From Cryoendolithus antarcticus (Eukaryota > Ascomycota > Dothideomycetes > Cladosporiales > Cladosporiaceae), in assembly GCA_002077065.1 (NCBI GenBank), contig NAJO01000001.1:1-64000 (forward strand): a stretch of 64,000 bases of DNA. The letters run 5' to 3'. A program made the translations under genes and the position numbers. The first letter of the stretch is position 1. Each line of letters begins with the position of its first letter. The notes beneath the pieces are model-generated. The model saw only the letters and a list, made by a program, of their open reading frames with translations. It was not told the origin of the DNA and did not search any database. Shown here piece by piece: positions 1 to 9,467 of the stretch.

Positions 1-180
1 CTAAGGGACGAGCGAGTATAGCGGCAGTACGGGGTCCCGGGGCTCCCGTACCTATACGGCGAGGGCGCGCGTAGGGAGGGCGGGGGAGGGCGCGGTATAT
101 AGTATAAGGGCCTACGTAATATATAGGGGAATAGAGACTTCCGACTAGAGACTTCCGGGGGCCGGGTAGTCCGGGCGGCT

Positions 181-195
181 AGGGTTAGGGTAGGG
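181..195 (+). repeat. Short TTAGGG-type tract
   Basis: AGGGTTAGGGTAGGG reads as degenerate fungal telomere repeat in G-strand orientation, inside the RIP block. It may be an interstitial telomeric scar or chance in TAG-rich DNA. Confidence 0.4.
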
Positions 196-370
196 GCTAG
201 TATAGAGAATAGGGACTTCCGGGTCGGAAGTCCGGGACGCTAGCCTTAGTAGTAGTTATACGATTCCCTTCGTAGTTACTTTAATCTCTTCTAATCTAGA
301 GTATATATAGAAGTATAGACGCGCGACGCGAATACGAACCTAACGCGTTAGTAGGTTTATTTCGCTACGG

Positions 371-396
371 ACCCTAACCCTAAACCCTATACCCTA
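371..396 (-). repeat. Short CCCTAA-type tract
   Basis: Four imperfect CCCTA(A) units follow one another (ACCCTAACCCTAAACCCT, then another CCCTA). This is the C-strand orientation of the fungal telomere repeat, opposite to the tract at 181. Confidence 0.45.
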
Positions 397-583
397 TAGT
401 TTAGAAGGAACTTTACTTCTATTTCGCCTTTTCTACCGTATTATATTAAAGCTTAACGCGAGGTTATACGGTACTATAGATTATAGCGAACGAATAATAA
501 TATCTCTTACTATCTTTTATATTAATATCGAGTATATACGACCGTAGGAATAAACTATAATTAACTAACTATAATTAACCCTC

Positions 584-596
584 TAACCCTAACCCT
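584..596 (-). repeat. Short CCCTAA-type tract
   Basis: TAACCCTAACCCT, two consecutive units in C-strand orientation, within RIP-mutated DNA. Confidence 0.4.
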
Positions 597-999
597 CCTA
601 GAGAATTTATATAGGGCCTAAACTATAATCAACCTAATTATAGTTCGGGATTATAGATAGCTCGTCGATCGGAGAGACCTTCTTCTTCTTATTTAGAATA
701 CCCTTTCGGGCGGAAGGGGTACCCCTAATAAGGTATTAGTATAGTAGATATAGAAGTAGTAGTATAGTAAGTTTAGAAGTAGTAGTATACTTACTTAGCG
801 GGTCCCGGTATCTTTAGATAGAGAAAGGTTAGTAAAGGGAAGATAGGGAGGTAGAGGGAAGAGCCTATACTATATAGAAGATAGAGTAGGTCCTTATCTC
901 TCTCCCTCTTAAGCTTAAATCTACTTATCTCTACCGGATTCGGAAGATTCTCTAGCTAGCTAGTATACTACTATTTTCTATATCTCCTATATCGACTAG

Positions 1000-1440
1000 G
1001 TCTAGAGCTACTTATATATCTAGTTTCTAAGTTAATAGGTTAAATACTCGTAGAGATATATCGATATTTACTAACTACTAGTAGATAAAGTAGAGATAAG
1101 GATTAGGGTTCTACTTTTCTACGTTACTATAGTCTTATACTTATCTCTAAGTTATCTATAGTCTAGATTAGATCTAGGGCTATATATCGATCTACTATTT
1201 ATACTTATTAGTCTTATACCTATATAGTTATATCGATATTCGCTAACTACTAGTAGTTATAGTAGTTCGGGAGATTAGAGCTTTACTTCTCTACGCTAGG
1301 ACGCTACTATACTTACTACTAAGGTATAAATAGTATAGTCTAAATCTAGGGCTACGTACTTATCTACTATTTAATCTTATCGGCCTAGTACTTATAGAGT
1401 TATAGTAATTCCTACTAACTACTAGTAGATAAGTAGATAG
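1000..1440. repeat. Decayed tandem repeat, period about 172 bp
   Basis: The landmark CTAACTACTAGTAG begins at 1071, 1243 and 1415, spaced 172 and 172 bp. Surrounding blocks recur in the same order (for example the TCTAGGGCTA and TCTACTATTTA segments). At least three copies are present, diverged mainly by TA-enriching changes. Confidence 0.65.
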
Positions 1441-1796
1441 ATATTCTCCTTATAGGAAGGAAGAGTTATATAGCTATAGTAATATCCTAATAAAGGCCTA
1501 GATATACTCTAAGAGACCTATAGAAGTAATTCTACTCTTTAGATTTACTATATAAGACGCCTCTATCCCTACTCTCTCGCTATAGTAGATCTTCTACTAT
1601 ATACTTATATTAGTTATATTAAAGCTTCCTATATACTATTATACTCTACTAAGGTAATAAATCTACTATTATATATATAGAACATATCTACGTACTTAAT
1701 AATTATTTACCTCCTTAATATCTCTTATACTTATCTAAGAATATACTCTCTTACTTTATATTTCTTCTTACTATAGCTCGATAGTTTCTACTAGGA

Positions 1797-2230
1797 TCTA
1801 GCTACTATTATATACTTAATATACTATCTTAGACCTATAGAATCGAATAACGTACTCTAATCTAGGTTACCTAGTCTATATCTCTAGAACTTATCCTAGA
1901 ATACGGCCTCTTATCTTAAACTTAGACTTACTATAACTCTATAAGTTTAGCTAGTAACTAGCTACTATTATATACTTCCTATACTATATAATAGTAATAG
2001 AATTAAATACCGTACTCGGATTTAAGTAACCTAGTCTATATCTCTAGGTCTTACCCTAGATCTTAACCCTAACCCTAGTAATATTTTCCTTAAGTAATTA
2101 AGTGTTCTTAGTAGTAAACCTAATTCTCTTGTTGTTTTTAGACTATAATAGGCCGTAGAAATCGATCTACGGACTCGGATTTAGGTTACCTCATTTCTAA
2201 TATATATAAAATAGTCGATTTAAAAAATCT
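1797..2230. repeat. Decayed tandem repeat, period about 160 bp
   Basis: CTAGCTACTATTATATACTT starts at 1798 and again at 1958. The following block (CGTACTC..ATTTAGGTTACCT / AAGTAACCTAG) recurs near 1850, 2013 and 2173. This gives two to three RIP-decayed copies at about 160 bp spacing. Its relation to the 172-bp repeat upstream is unclear. Confidence 0.6.
2063..2076 (-). repeat. Short CCCTAA-type tract
   Basis: TTAACCCTAACCCT within RIP-mutated DNA, same orientation as those at 371 and 584. Confidence 0.4.
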
Positions 2231-2700
2231 TAGGGAAACCTAAAAATTTCGACAAGGTAACCCGGGTTACTATATATTTTATACTATTAGATTTTTAGAT
2301 CTAGTACCTAAATAAAGTAACTAGGGTTTATCTTTACTTTTACTAATATTACACTATATAATAGTCTATTTATTATAGCTAAGTATTAAGAGAGAAGTAT
2401 AGTATCTATATTCTCTATAGCTATTTAGATTAGTACTAGAGAGGTTTTTTATATAATATTCTAGAGTCCTAGGTTATTAATTATATTATAATTAGTATAC
2501 TATATTAGCTAGAGCTAGTACTAAATCTTATCTCCTATCTTTAGCTAGTTTACCTTAGCCTTATAGTAGAATATAGGAAAAGAGTTAGTAGAGAGCTATA
2601 GGGTAGTTGTTTTTATCTTATTAGATATAAGGATAGTACTTTATATTTATATTATACTCTCTAATAAGCGTTACTAACTATAGCCTTTAAGTTTACTCTA

Positions 2701-3388
2701 TATTATAGGAAGCTATAACGAAGAGGTACGTACCCGCCTCGAGGCTTTCTCTCGATACGAAGCCTTTCGCGTTCTACTCCTCGTCCGTAGGAAGTAACTC
2801 GCGCCTTCGTCGCGACTCCCGTGTCCGTCTCCCTCTCGAATAACAATGTCCTGCTCCCTCTCGAAGGAGGACTTCACGATGCCTACGCCTCGAGCGAGAT
2901 GAAAGAGGTGAGCTAGATCGAGTACAACGGCGCAATATACGACACTCGTTACTGACGATCGACTAATGGTGGCGCGATAGCGACCGTACCGATCGCGTCC
3001 GTGAAAAGAATACAAAAGAGCGACAGCAGGATGCCACTGGAGCTAGATCTGCCTGGAAGCGCATCACATGGAGAGAATGGGCCAGGTCACGGCTACGAGT
3101 ACGGGCGTATGCATACGGGATGCAGCGATTGCTTCGTTGGTAGCGAGCCGCCGAAGCTGTAGAGCACACCTGCATGCTGCATGCACGCAGGCGGCTGTGA
3201 CAACCTCGCGTACGTATGGGTCCTGCACGTCGCTCTCATCTTGCATCTTCCTCTTTCCCTTCTCCCTTCATTTGTACTCTTATGCGACCACGTTCACTTG
3301 GGCTGTAGCGCTACATCGTACGATCACTCGGCTGGAGGCCTGTGGTGTTTCACACAGCACGAGCTGTCGTCCCGTAACCGCACGCAAC
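2701..3388. other. Boundary between RIP block and genic DNA
   Basis: From about 2,820 onward CA and TG return and composition becomes that of ordinary genic DNA. Short reading frames occur on both strands, but none has recognisable content. This stretch also holds the promoter and 5' leader of the gene starting at 3389. Confidence 0.5.
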
Positions 3389-4261
3389 ATGTCAGCGCCA
3401 GCATCGTCATCTGGCGGCGGAGAAGCAGGACCGCTGTCCTCCATGACAAGACTCTCCTCCGCAGTCTACCTCAGCCAACTGCCCGCCTCTGCCCATTCCC
3501 AACACCCCCGCCTTATCCTTCTATTAGGCTGGGTAGCGGCGCGAGACTCGCATCTCTTCAAATACGTCTCCACCTACCGCTCCCTTGACCCTACTGCCAC
3601 GATCGTACTCATCAAAGCGCGTGTGCTGACTATGAGCTCTCCGAGCGCAGCGGCGCGCGACGTGTCTCCTGCCGTGTCAGTACTGCGCAGTCACTTCGAC
3701 TCTCCCGTAACAGCCGGCACCTGGAAGCCAGACCTGCACATTCACGTCTTTTCGAATGGGGGCTCGTGTCTCCTCGCCAACATCATCGGTTCCTACGCTC
3801 CAGAAGTGCTGCCGCTGCATACGACCATTTACGACTCTGCGCCCTCACTGCGCTTCGACACGGGCCAGATCGTCCACGCCATCACCGCCGGTCTGCCCGC
3901 AGGCTTATACCGCACCTCTGCGCGACCGCTGGTGTACCTTTTCGTCCTCCTCTACTGGCTACGCATTCATCTCCTGCAAAGACCCGACCAATTTGCGGCA
4001 TGGACGTCCATGCAAAACAATCCCGACGTCGTGCGAGAAGCGATCAGAGTGTACATGTACAGCGACACTGATCCGATCATCTCCCCGCGGGAAGTCGAGG
4101 CGCATGCAAGTGACGCCGAGGCGAAGGGCTTTGTCGTGAGGCGAGAGATATTCAAGGGTAGCGGGCATGTAGCGCATGCGCTGAGCGAGAGCGATAGGTA
4201 TTGGAGAGTCATTAGAGAAGTTTTGCAGGACGGAGGGAGAGTGCGTGCGAAGTTGGCTTGA
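3389..4261 (+). CDS. DUF829 / TMEM53-like alpha/beta hydrolase
   Basis: Single-exon gene of 290 residues, reading from the ATG at 3389, which has A at -3. The frame stays open far upstream, but that part is not protein-like, so the internal Met was chosen. An N-terminal LILLLGWVAA strand is followed by HLFKY and YRSLDP, then HVFSNGGS as the likely nucleophile elbow, YDSAPS and a late GSGHVAH. This order matches the DUF829 family (TMEM53 of animals; PaxU in Penicillium indole-diterpene clusters). The likely triad is the Ser of SNGGS, an Asp and the His of GSGH. A hydrophobic segment (LVYLFVLLYWLRI) lies mid-protein. Substrate is unknown, and no biosynthetic genes adjoin it, so a PaxU-like secondary-metabolism role is not supported here. 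Confidence 0.82.
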   Translation: MSAPASSSGGGEAGPLSSMTRLSSAVYLSQLPASAHSQHPRLILLLGWVAARDSHLFKYVSTYRSLDPTATIVLIKARVLTMSSPSAAARDVSPAVSVLRSHFDSPVTAGTWKPDLHIHVFSNGGSCLLANIIGSYAPEVLPLHTTIYDSAPSLRFDTGQIVHAITAGLPAGLYRTSARPLVYLFVLLYWLRIHLLQRPDQFAAWTSMQNNPDVVREAIRVYMYSDTDPIISPREVEAHASDAEAKGFVVRREIFKGSGHVAHALSESDRYWRVIREVLQDGGRVRAKLA

Positions 4262-4362
4262 AGGGTTCTAAGCAGGGAATGTACGTGATCGCGCGATGAG
4301 TCAGTTGGCCAAATTCCGGATACTCTATTCCATGAACCACTACAGGCAGAGTTCTGGCAAGC

Positions 4363-5541
4363 TCATACTGCCTGGATGTCTGCCCATGTGGCTTTGCGCC
4401 GGCGGCGTACGCCCAGGCATATGGTCATTCTTTCAGGTCTCTCACTGCCAGGTCTTCCACAACTTCGGGTCTGCACGGACTCTTTGTCCTCCCCATCCCT
4501 TGCAGCCGCTACCTGCGTTCTCAAAGCACCGGTCCACCAGTCGCACAAGTTTCGGGCTAGGCTCGTCTTGCTCCATGCCCTCCACAGTCCCCGAGCCCGA
4601 CCAACATTCTTCACCTGCCAAGCAGAGACGTGATCCACTTCAACACCTAGGTCTTGCACGTCACAAGACCAGTACAGGTTGTCGAAACCCCCTAAAGTCC
4701 TCACTGGTCCCGCAACAGGCGTCCAACGTGTTCTTAGCAACACCATGCCCCACTTCGAAAGCTGTATGTCGACTCCAAACCCCTTCACCTGAACGAGCTT
4801 GAAACGCCCAGGGGGCCGAAGTGCTTGATCGCCGGGCCAGAGATCCCGGAGTAGGACTTCTTGGTACTCCTTTAGCGTGGCTAGTAAGGCCAGCAGGCAG
4901 TTCGGCGTGAGATACGGTACCATCCAGCTGACGATGCAGTCCGTTTCGTCTGCCAGGCGCAGCTGCACGGGACGCACCTCGTCACTGAGCGCTTTGCAAG
5001 TCTGTGCAATCGCCGGAGCGATGAGAGCATTGTTGTTGATGCGCAGAGCGGTAGAGCTAGCCAGCTCGTTGTAGATTACTTGCTCGTAGATCAGCACGCG
5101 TAGTTCTGCTGGCAAGCGCATGAAGAAGGGGCTCGTGGTTTGGCACTGCGAATTGGGGTATGCAATATGAGGTTGGAGAGTCGGGAGCGCAATGCGCAGG
5201 CTTATCGACCAGGGTGGCTTCTCCGAGACAATGTCGAGGGGATCGATAGGCAGCCCTGAAGCTCTCCTAGCTCGGATGTCGCCAATAAGTACGTGCATCC
5301 CATATCGAATGCGATCACGCCATCTGCACTCTTGTGGGTTGGGGAAGCTCGTTGGCCTAGGAAGGTTCATGAGGTACTTGAAGCCAAACCAGAGTAGTGC
5401 GAGGAGCAGAACGACGCCAGCGACTATGACGATGCACAACAGTAGGAGAAGTATTGCGTCCATCCCACTTTCTCCACTCTGGGCGCTAAGTTCGTTCCTC
5501 CTCGTCGTCGTGTCCTGCCCGATGGTGTAGTATTCGGTCAT
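4363..5541 (-). CDS. Single-pass membrane protein with LPxELR/2EXR-like domain (paralog A)
   Basis: Reads from the ATG at 5541; the frame continues upstream to 5739, but the sibling gene supports the shorter N-terminus. A strongly hydrophobic segment (AILLLLLCIVIVAGVVLLLALLW) about 27 residues in suggests a membrane anchor. Later comes FMRLPAELRVLIYE, the fungal F-box-like/2EXR type of motif, followed by an alpha-helical region with DEVRPVQLRL. No intron is needed. It is a tandem paralog of the gene at 6239-7698: the two share the anchor, the LPxE(L/V)R core, the ALxxEVRPVQLRL block and the late CDVQDLGVEVD / ASELQEPGIEVE block. Function is unknown; many such proteins are lineage-specific in fungi. 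Confidence 0.7.
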   Translation of the reverse strand: MTEYYTIGQDTTTRRNELSAQSGESGMDAILLLLLCIVIVAGVVLLLALLWFGFKYLMNLPRPTSFPNPQECRWRDRIRYGMHVLIGDIRARRASGLPIDPLDIVSEKPPWSISLRIALPTLQPHIAYPNSQCQTTSPFFMRLPAELRVLIYEQVIYNELASSTALRINNNALIAPAIAQTCKALSDEVRPVQLRLADETDCIVSWMVPYLTPNCLLALLATLKEYQEVLLRDLWPGDQALRPPGRFKLVQVKGFGVDIQLSKWGMVLLRTRWTPVAGPVRTLGGFDNLYWSCDVQDLGVEVDHVSAWQVKNVGRARGLWRAWSKTSLARNLCDWWTGALRTQVAAARDGEDKESVQTRSCGRPGSERPERMTICLGVRRRRKATWADIQAV

Positions 5542-6238
5542 CGTGCTTATGATTCCGAGCGAACATGTCGCGCGGGGGTTCATGACATTGTGACAGCGGG
5601 CGTGAGGCACGGCACGTGTGACGGTACTGGTGTAGATCACCGTTGAGGGAGACGGCATTACTTGCATTGCAACGCAGTCCTGGTGTACGCCAGTGCAGAT
5701 CGTCAGGAAGTTGCAGCGAAAGCAGATTCCATGCGTCAAGCGTGAGTGCCATGCCGAAAAGCGCGTGTGGGATGGATACCGGAGGAGTGGTCACTATCAA
5801 CGTGTCATCCAGGAGTCCGAAGTTTGGACACTGCTGGACGCAACAGAGCCCGCTGAAAGGTCAGCATATATCCATCAGCCGCCACGTTGACGAAGAGCCT
5901 TTTCCACCGCAATGTCTAGTCCAGTGATAACTCTATACATCCAGCTTATGCGGACGAGCGCACGGGAGGCTTCATGTGTACCATCTCCTAGCCACGCATC
6001 CGTCGTAGCTGATCAATGCGACGCATAGCATTCGCTCGAATCCTACTGGGCCCCGGGCGCTGGCTGACGATGCGGGATGGACTTTCGAGACCCGAAACAT
6101 TGCGAGCGGCGGTAATTGGATGCGCGAAATACAGGCTCTGTCAAAATCATCAGCACTGGCCTGTCTGTCACCGCATGGACAGAGTCCACCCACACCCATC
6201 GCCAAGCCCACGTGCAGTCAGATCTCCAAATCCCCTTA
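5542..6238. other. Intergenic region between the two paralogs
   Basis: About 700 bases with only short, non-protein-like reading frames. It should carry the promoter of paralog A and the 3' region of paralog B. No further feature is visible. Confidence 0.4.
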
Positions 6239-7698
6239 TCACGATGATAAGCGCATGCCAACAGCTCTCATCTGCCCTCTCGCCCACGTCCCCGCCGCAG
6301 TAATCCCCCACACGCCCATCAACCTCCTACATTCCCTCCACATGGCTCTCTTCCACCCAAGATATCTCACCAGATACCAAACCCCGCACTCGACCTCTAT
6401 ACCAGGCTCCTGCAACTCAGATGCCCACTTCACCCTATCGCAATGGCGCAGACTTCCCGGTACCCTGCCCTTGGGCGTCCACAATCCCCTCAGCAGGCTT
6501 ATGGCTTTCCGCGAGAGGCAGATCTCCACGCCCATGTCGCGAATCCGCACGAGAGAGCGACATTGACCGTCGGACCAGAGGGATTGCGTGAGGTAAAAGT
6601 CTTGGAGTAGGTCTTCGTGGTGCTGCTGTAGCGTGCCGAAGAGGCGTAGAAGGCTGGGCGGTGAGATGTCGGGTATGAGCCACGTGATGCGGTAGTCGGA
6701 GACCTTTTCGATCAGGCGAAGCTGCACGGGGCGGACCTCGTTCGCGAGAGCCTTGCGAGTCAGCGCCAGAGTTGGGGCGAGAAAGTGGTGGTCTTTGACG
6801 TGGAGACCGGCTGGGGTTGAGAGGTCGGCGTGGATGATGTGCTCATACAGCACGATGCGGACTTCTGGCGGTAGAGTAGTAAAGAGCGGACTTCTGGTTT
6901 GGGTTGCAGCGTCGTGATATGTGCGAGAGCTTCCTCGCCGAAGAGTGTAGCAAGACTGCTTGGTGCCACTTCGCTCAGGGGGCTTGGCTTACCACGAACC
7001 GCTGGCTTTTCATTAAGCAAATACTGTAATCTAGCTCGTTTCGTGGCTGCCTCCAACTGCTGCCGCAGTCTTTCCATGTCGTAGTTGATGCGCGCGCGCC
7101 AATGGAAACCCCTCTCATCAGCGCGCACATTCAGCGCGTACCTTGCGACGGGGCCAGCTATGGCCACGAGAGAAGTTGCTGTTGCGCGAGCAATTGCACT
7201 CAGTACAAGCTTCGTGTACTTGACTGCCTTCTTGATCATCATGTGCGCAACCTTCAGCGGTGCTGAAACCGCTGTGCGCAGCTTGCGGACATATTTTCTG
7301 ATCCGCCGGCTCGCACTCCAGCGATGGTCATGCGTGTTAGGGAGAGGGAGGCCACTGTCTACATTTCCCTTTCGCTCGAAGAGCAAAGACCAGACCAGCT
7401 CGCGGAGAGAGCACTGAATTCCGATCACGATCTTTTCACCGAGTGTCAAGTGCGCAGTGTCTTGCGGCCGTCCCTGCAGCAGATAGTCCTCTAAGGCAGC
7501 CCTCAAGTCTACCTGTGGTCGTCGGAGTTGTGCGATGCGAACCAAGACGCACCACACAATCGAGATAAGTAAGATGGCACCAGCTGCCGCGATCCAAAAT
7601 TGAACTTCCATAACCCACAAGTCGTGGTCCCGAGCTATCTTTTCCAGCTCGATTGCCGTTGCATTCGCATCATTCTGCGGATCCGCCATCGCGTCCAT
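6239..7698 (-). CDS. Single-pass membrane protein with LPxEVR/2EXR-like domain (paralog B), one intron
   Basis: Modelled as complement(join(6239..6933,6993..7698)). The ATG at 7698 has A at -3. The two reading frames fit together if a 59-nt phase-1 intron (6934-6992, GTAAGC donor, GAG acceptor) is removed. This restores RTYHDAATQTRSPLF followed by TTLPPEVRIVLYEHI, matching the AYPNSQCQTTSPFF / MRLPAELRVLIYE stretch of paralog A. An N-terminal anchor (VMEVQFWIAAAGAILLISIV) is present. Between anchor and domain it has a long basic, helical insert of about 150 residues that paralog A lacks. If the splice is wrong, the gene is instead a frameshifted pseudogene. Function unknown. Confidence 0.65.
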
Positions 7699-7891
7699 GT
7701 TCGTTGGTTTATGATAACCTGCAATTGTCGAGGAGAAGTATCGTGGGCACATTTTCGTATTGCGCACATAACGTGTACTTGCAAAAGACCACGGAGCTTT
7801 CCAGGTTCGCGTGTGAGCGCCTGAGAGCGCGAATAGTGGTCAGCATCAATGCGACTTCCGCGACCCAGTAGTACAGGATGCAAATGCCACG

Positions 7892-9202
7892 TCAGAATCC
7901 CGCGTTTGTGGAGAAGCTTTTCAAATGGTCTTGCTGGACCATTACATGCTCAAGGTCGCCAATCGTCGCGCCAGTCGTGGCTTGAACCTCCACCTCCCCA
8001 AGTTCCTTCGACTCCACCTCGATCTGCACTCCCGTGTCATCCTCCTCAATCTTCACAACTCCCTCTTCTTTGATCCCGTCATCCAGTGCAACTTCAACCT
8101 TCGCCTTCATCGCCCTCTTCCTTGGACTGCCGGCAACAGCGCTCGGGCACAGACTTTTGATACCCAGATCACACTCTCCACACCGCCTCCCGATAGGCAA
8201 GCAGACAGTCTGCCCAAACCCAACAAGTAAATGATTGATGTGATGCCATTTATCTCTTGGCAGCCAACTCTCCAACTCCGCCCTCGTCTGCTCAGGCGTA
8301 GAAGTCTTATGCCAGCCCCACAGATTCGTAATTCGATGTACATGCACGTCGACACCGATGCCTTCGTCGCGGCCCCAGGCGGCGGACATAGTGAGGTAAG
8401 CCATTTTGGGGCCGACGCCAGGGAGGGAGATCAGGCCGTCGATGGTATTGGGGATGTCGGAGGCGAAGTTGTCGCGGAGGAGGAGGGCGGTGGCTTTGAT
8501 GTATTTTGTTTTGTTGTTATGAAACCCCACCTTCGCGATCAGCCGGTTGAGCTGTTCAGGCTCCACCTCTAGCAGACTCTCGAGGTTCAAACCGCCGGGC
8601 AGACCCTCTTGTAAACTCCTGATCGCCGCAGCAGTGACAGGGTCCTTAGTCTGACTACTCAGCATCAACGCTATCAGCGTCTGCAGCCGCTGATCTCTCG
8701 GCGAACGCGTCTTCTCCGCCAAATCCTCGCAGCCCATTGTGTCCACGGGGGCGATCACGCGCTTCCGCATCTCAGTCGTGATGGCGTACACTTCTTCCCA
8801 GTTTGCTGGAGGCTCGGTCTTCACCACGCCAGCGGGGCCCGTGATGCGCTTTGCAGGCGAGCGGGAGGCCTTGGAAGGCGTCTTGACTTCCGCACCTCCC
8901 TCCTCGAGCTTGATGACTTTGCGTGACGATCGTCTGGGCGAAACAGTCGTCTCCTCGACCTCAAGCTTGAATACTCCAGCTCCTCGCTTCCGTTTCCCGA
9001 GTGTCGTAGTACCAGTAGAGTCCGATGCATCCAGTGGGAGCCCTGCCGTCTGGTCGGCGTCTTCCTGCTTGACGGCATCGATATTGGGACCATTGCCCGT
9101 GCTCGCGCTCAAGACCTTACGAGACGCTTCGGATCTTGACTTTCGCGGCGACATCGCGCTCGCGATACGCGCCGTTTGCTGCGAGATGCGGGATGTACGC
9201 AT
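7892..9202 (-). CDS. nth1: Endonuclease III-type DNA glycosylase/AP lyase
   Basis: Bifunctional glycosylase removing oxidised pyrimidines in base-excision repair of nuclear and mitochondrial DNA. In the 436-residue reading, a disordered Lys/Arg/Ser-rich N-terminus (about 1-130) precedes the HhH-GPD core. The hairpin LPGVGPKMA carries the Schiff-base Lys at about 266, and VDVHVHR holds the catalytic Asp at about 285. A 4Fe-4S cluster loop follows (Cys 334, 341, 344, 352; C-x6-C-x2-C-x7-C, the last gap longer than in E. coli). The core is complete, so the enzyme should be active. A second Met at 9154 could also be the start and would drop a short Arg/Ser/Ala-rich leader that may be a mitochondrial signal. 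Confidence 0.93.
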   Translation of the reverse strand: MRTSRISQQTARIASAMSPRKSRSEASRKVLSASTGNGPNIDAVKQEDADQTAGLPLDASDSTGTTTLGKRKRGAGVFKLEVEETTVSPRRSSRKVIKLEEGGAEVKTPSKASRSPAKRITGPAGVVKTEPPANWEEVYAITTEMRKRVIAPVDTMGCEDLAEKTRSPRDQRLQTLIALMLSSQTKDPVTAAAIRSLQEGLPGGLNLESLLEVEPEQLNRLIAKVGFHNNKTKYIKATALLLRDNFASDIPNTIDGLISLPGVGPKMAYLTMSAAWGRDEGIGVDVHVHRITNLWGWHKTSTPEQTRAELESWLPRDKWHHINHLLVGFGQTVCLPIGRRCGECDLGIKSLCPSAVAGSPRKRAMKAKVEVALDDGIKEEGVVKIEEDDTGVQIEVESKELGEVEVQATTGATIGDLEHVMVQQDHLKSFSTNAGF

Positions 9203-9467
9203 TTAGATTTGCGAAATGTACTTACTGCTGTAGTGTACACGCGACGAGCAAAGGCGCGTTCAGCATGGAATCCAAAGTGCAGTCCAGTTCCAGGGGTGCG
9301 GTGACGTCAGAGCCGTTAAGGTCCCGGTGGAAGTACACGGTGAGGCGAGCACGGCAAAACATGGACGGGATGGTGAACATGCGAAGCTATGGTGTTCTGA
9401 GCAGCAATCTTGTACAGCCAGGCTCCTAGTAGCGACAGAGCTTCGTAAGTTATACGCCAGACTGCGC

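Larger units (their letters stand above)
1..2700. repeat. RIP-mutated, gene-free repeat block
   Basis: The whole stretch is built from TA, TAG and CTA words and is almost free of the dinucleotides CA and TG; by eye only a handful occur, where a few hundred would be expected. CG is still common. Loss of CpA/TpG with gain of TpA is the known signature of fungal RIP acting on duplicated DNA. No open reading frame of useful length is present. Decayed tandem repeats and telomere-like tracts lie inside it (separate entries). It is probably an old repeat or subtelomere-like block, now heterochromatic; the original element cannot be recognised. Confidence 0.85.

Noticed and set aside
3068..3388. N-terminal extension of the DUF829-like protein
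   Set aside because: The open frame continues upstream but its Cys/Ser/Thr-rich content has no family match, and the internal ATG at 3389 has a better context.
6853..6992. Paralog B as a frameshifted pseudogene
   Set aside because: A 59-nt intron with a strong GTAAGC donor gives exact frame continuity and restores the domain, so splicing is the simpler reading; kept only as an alternative.
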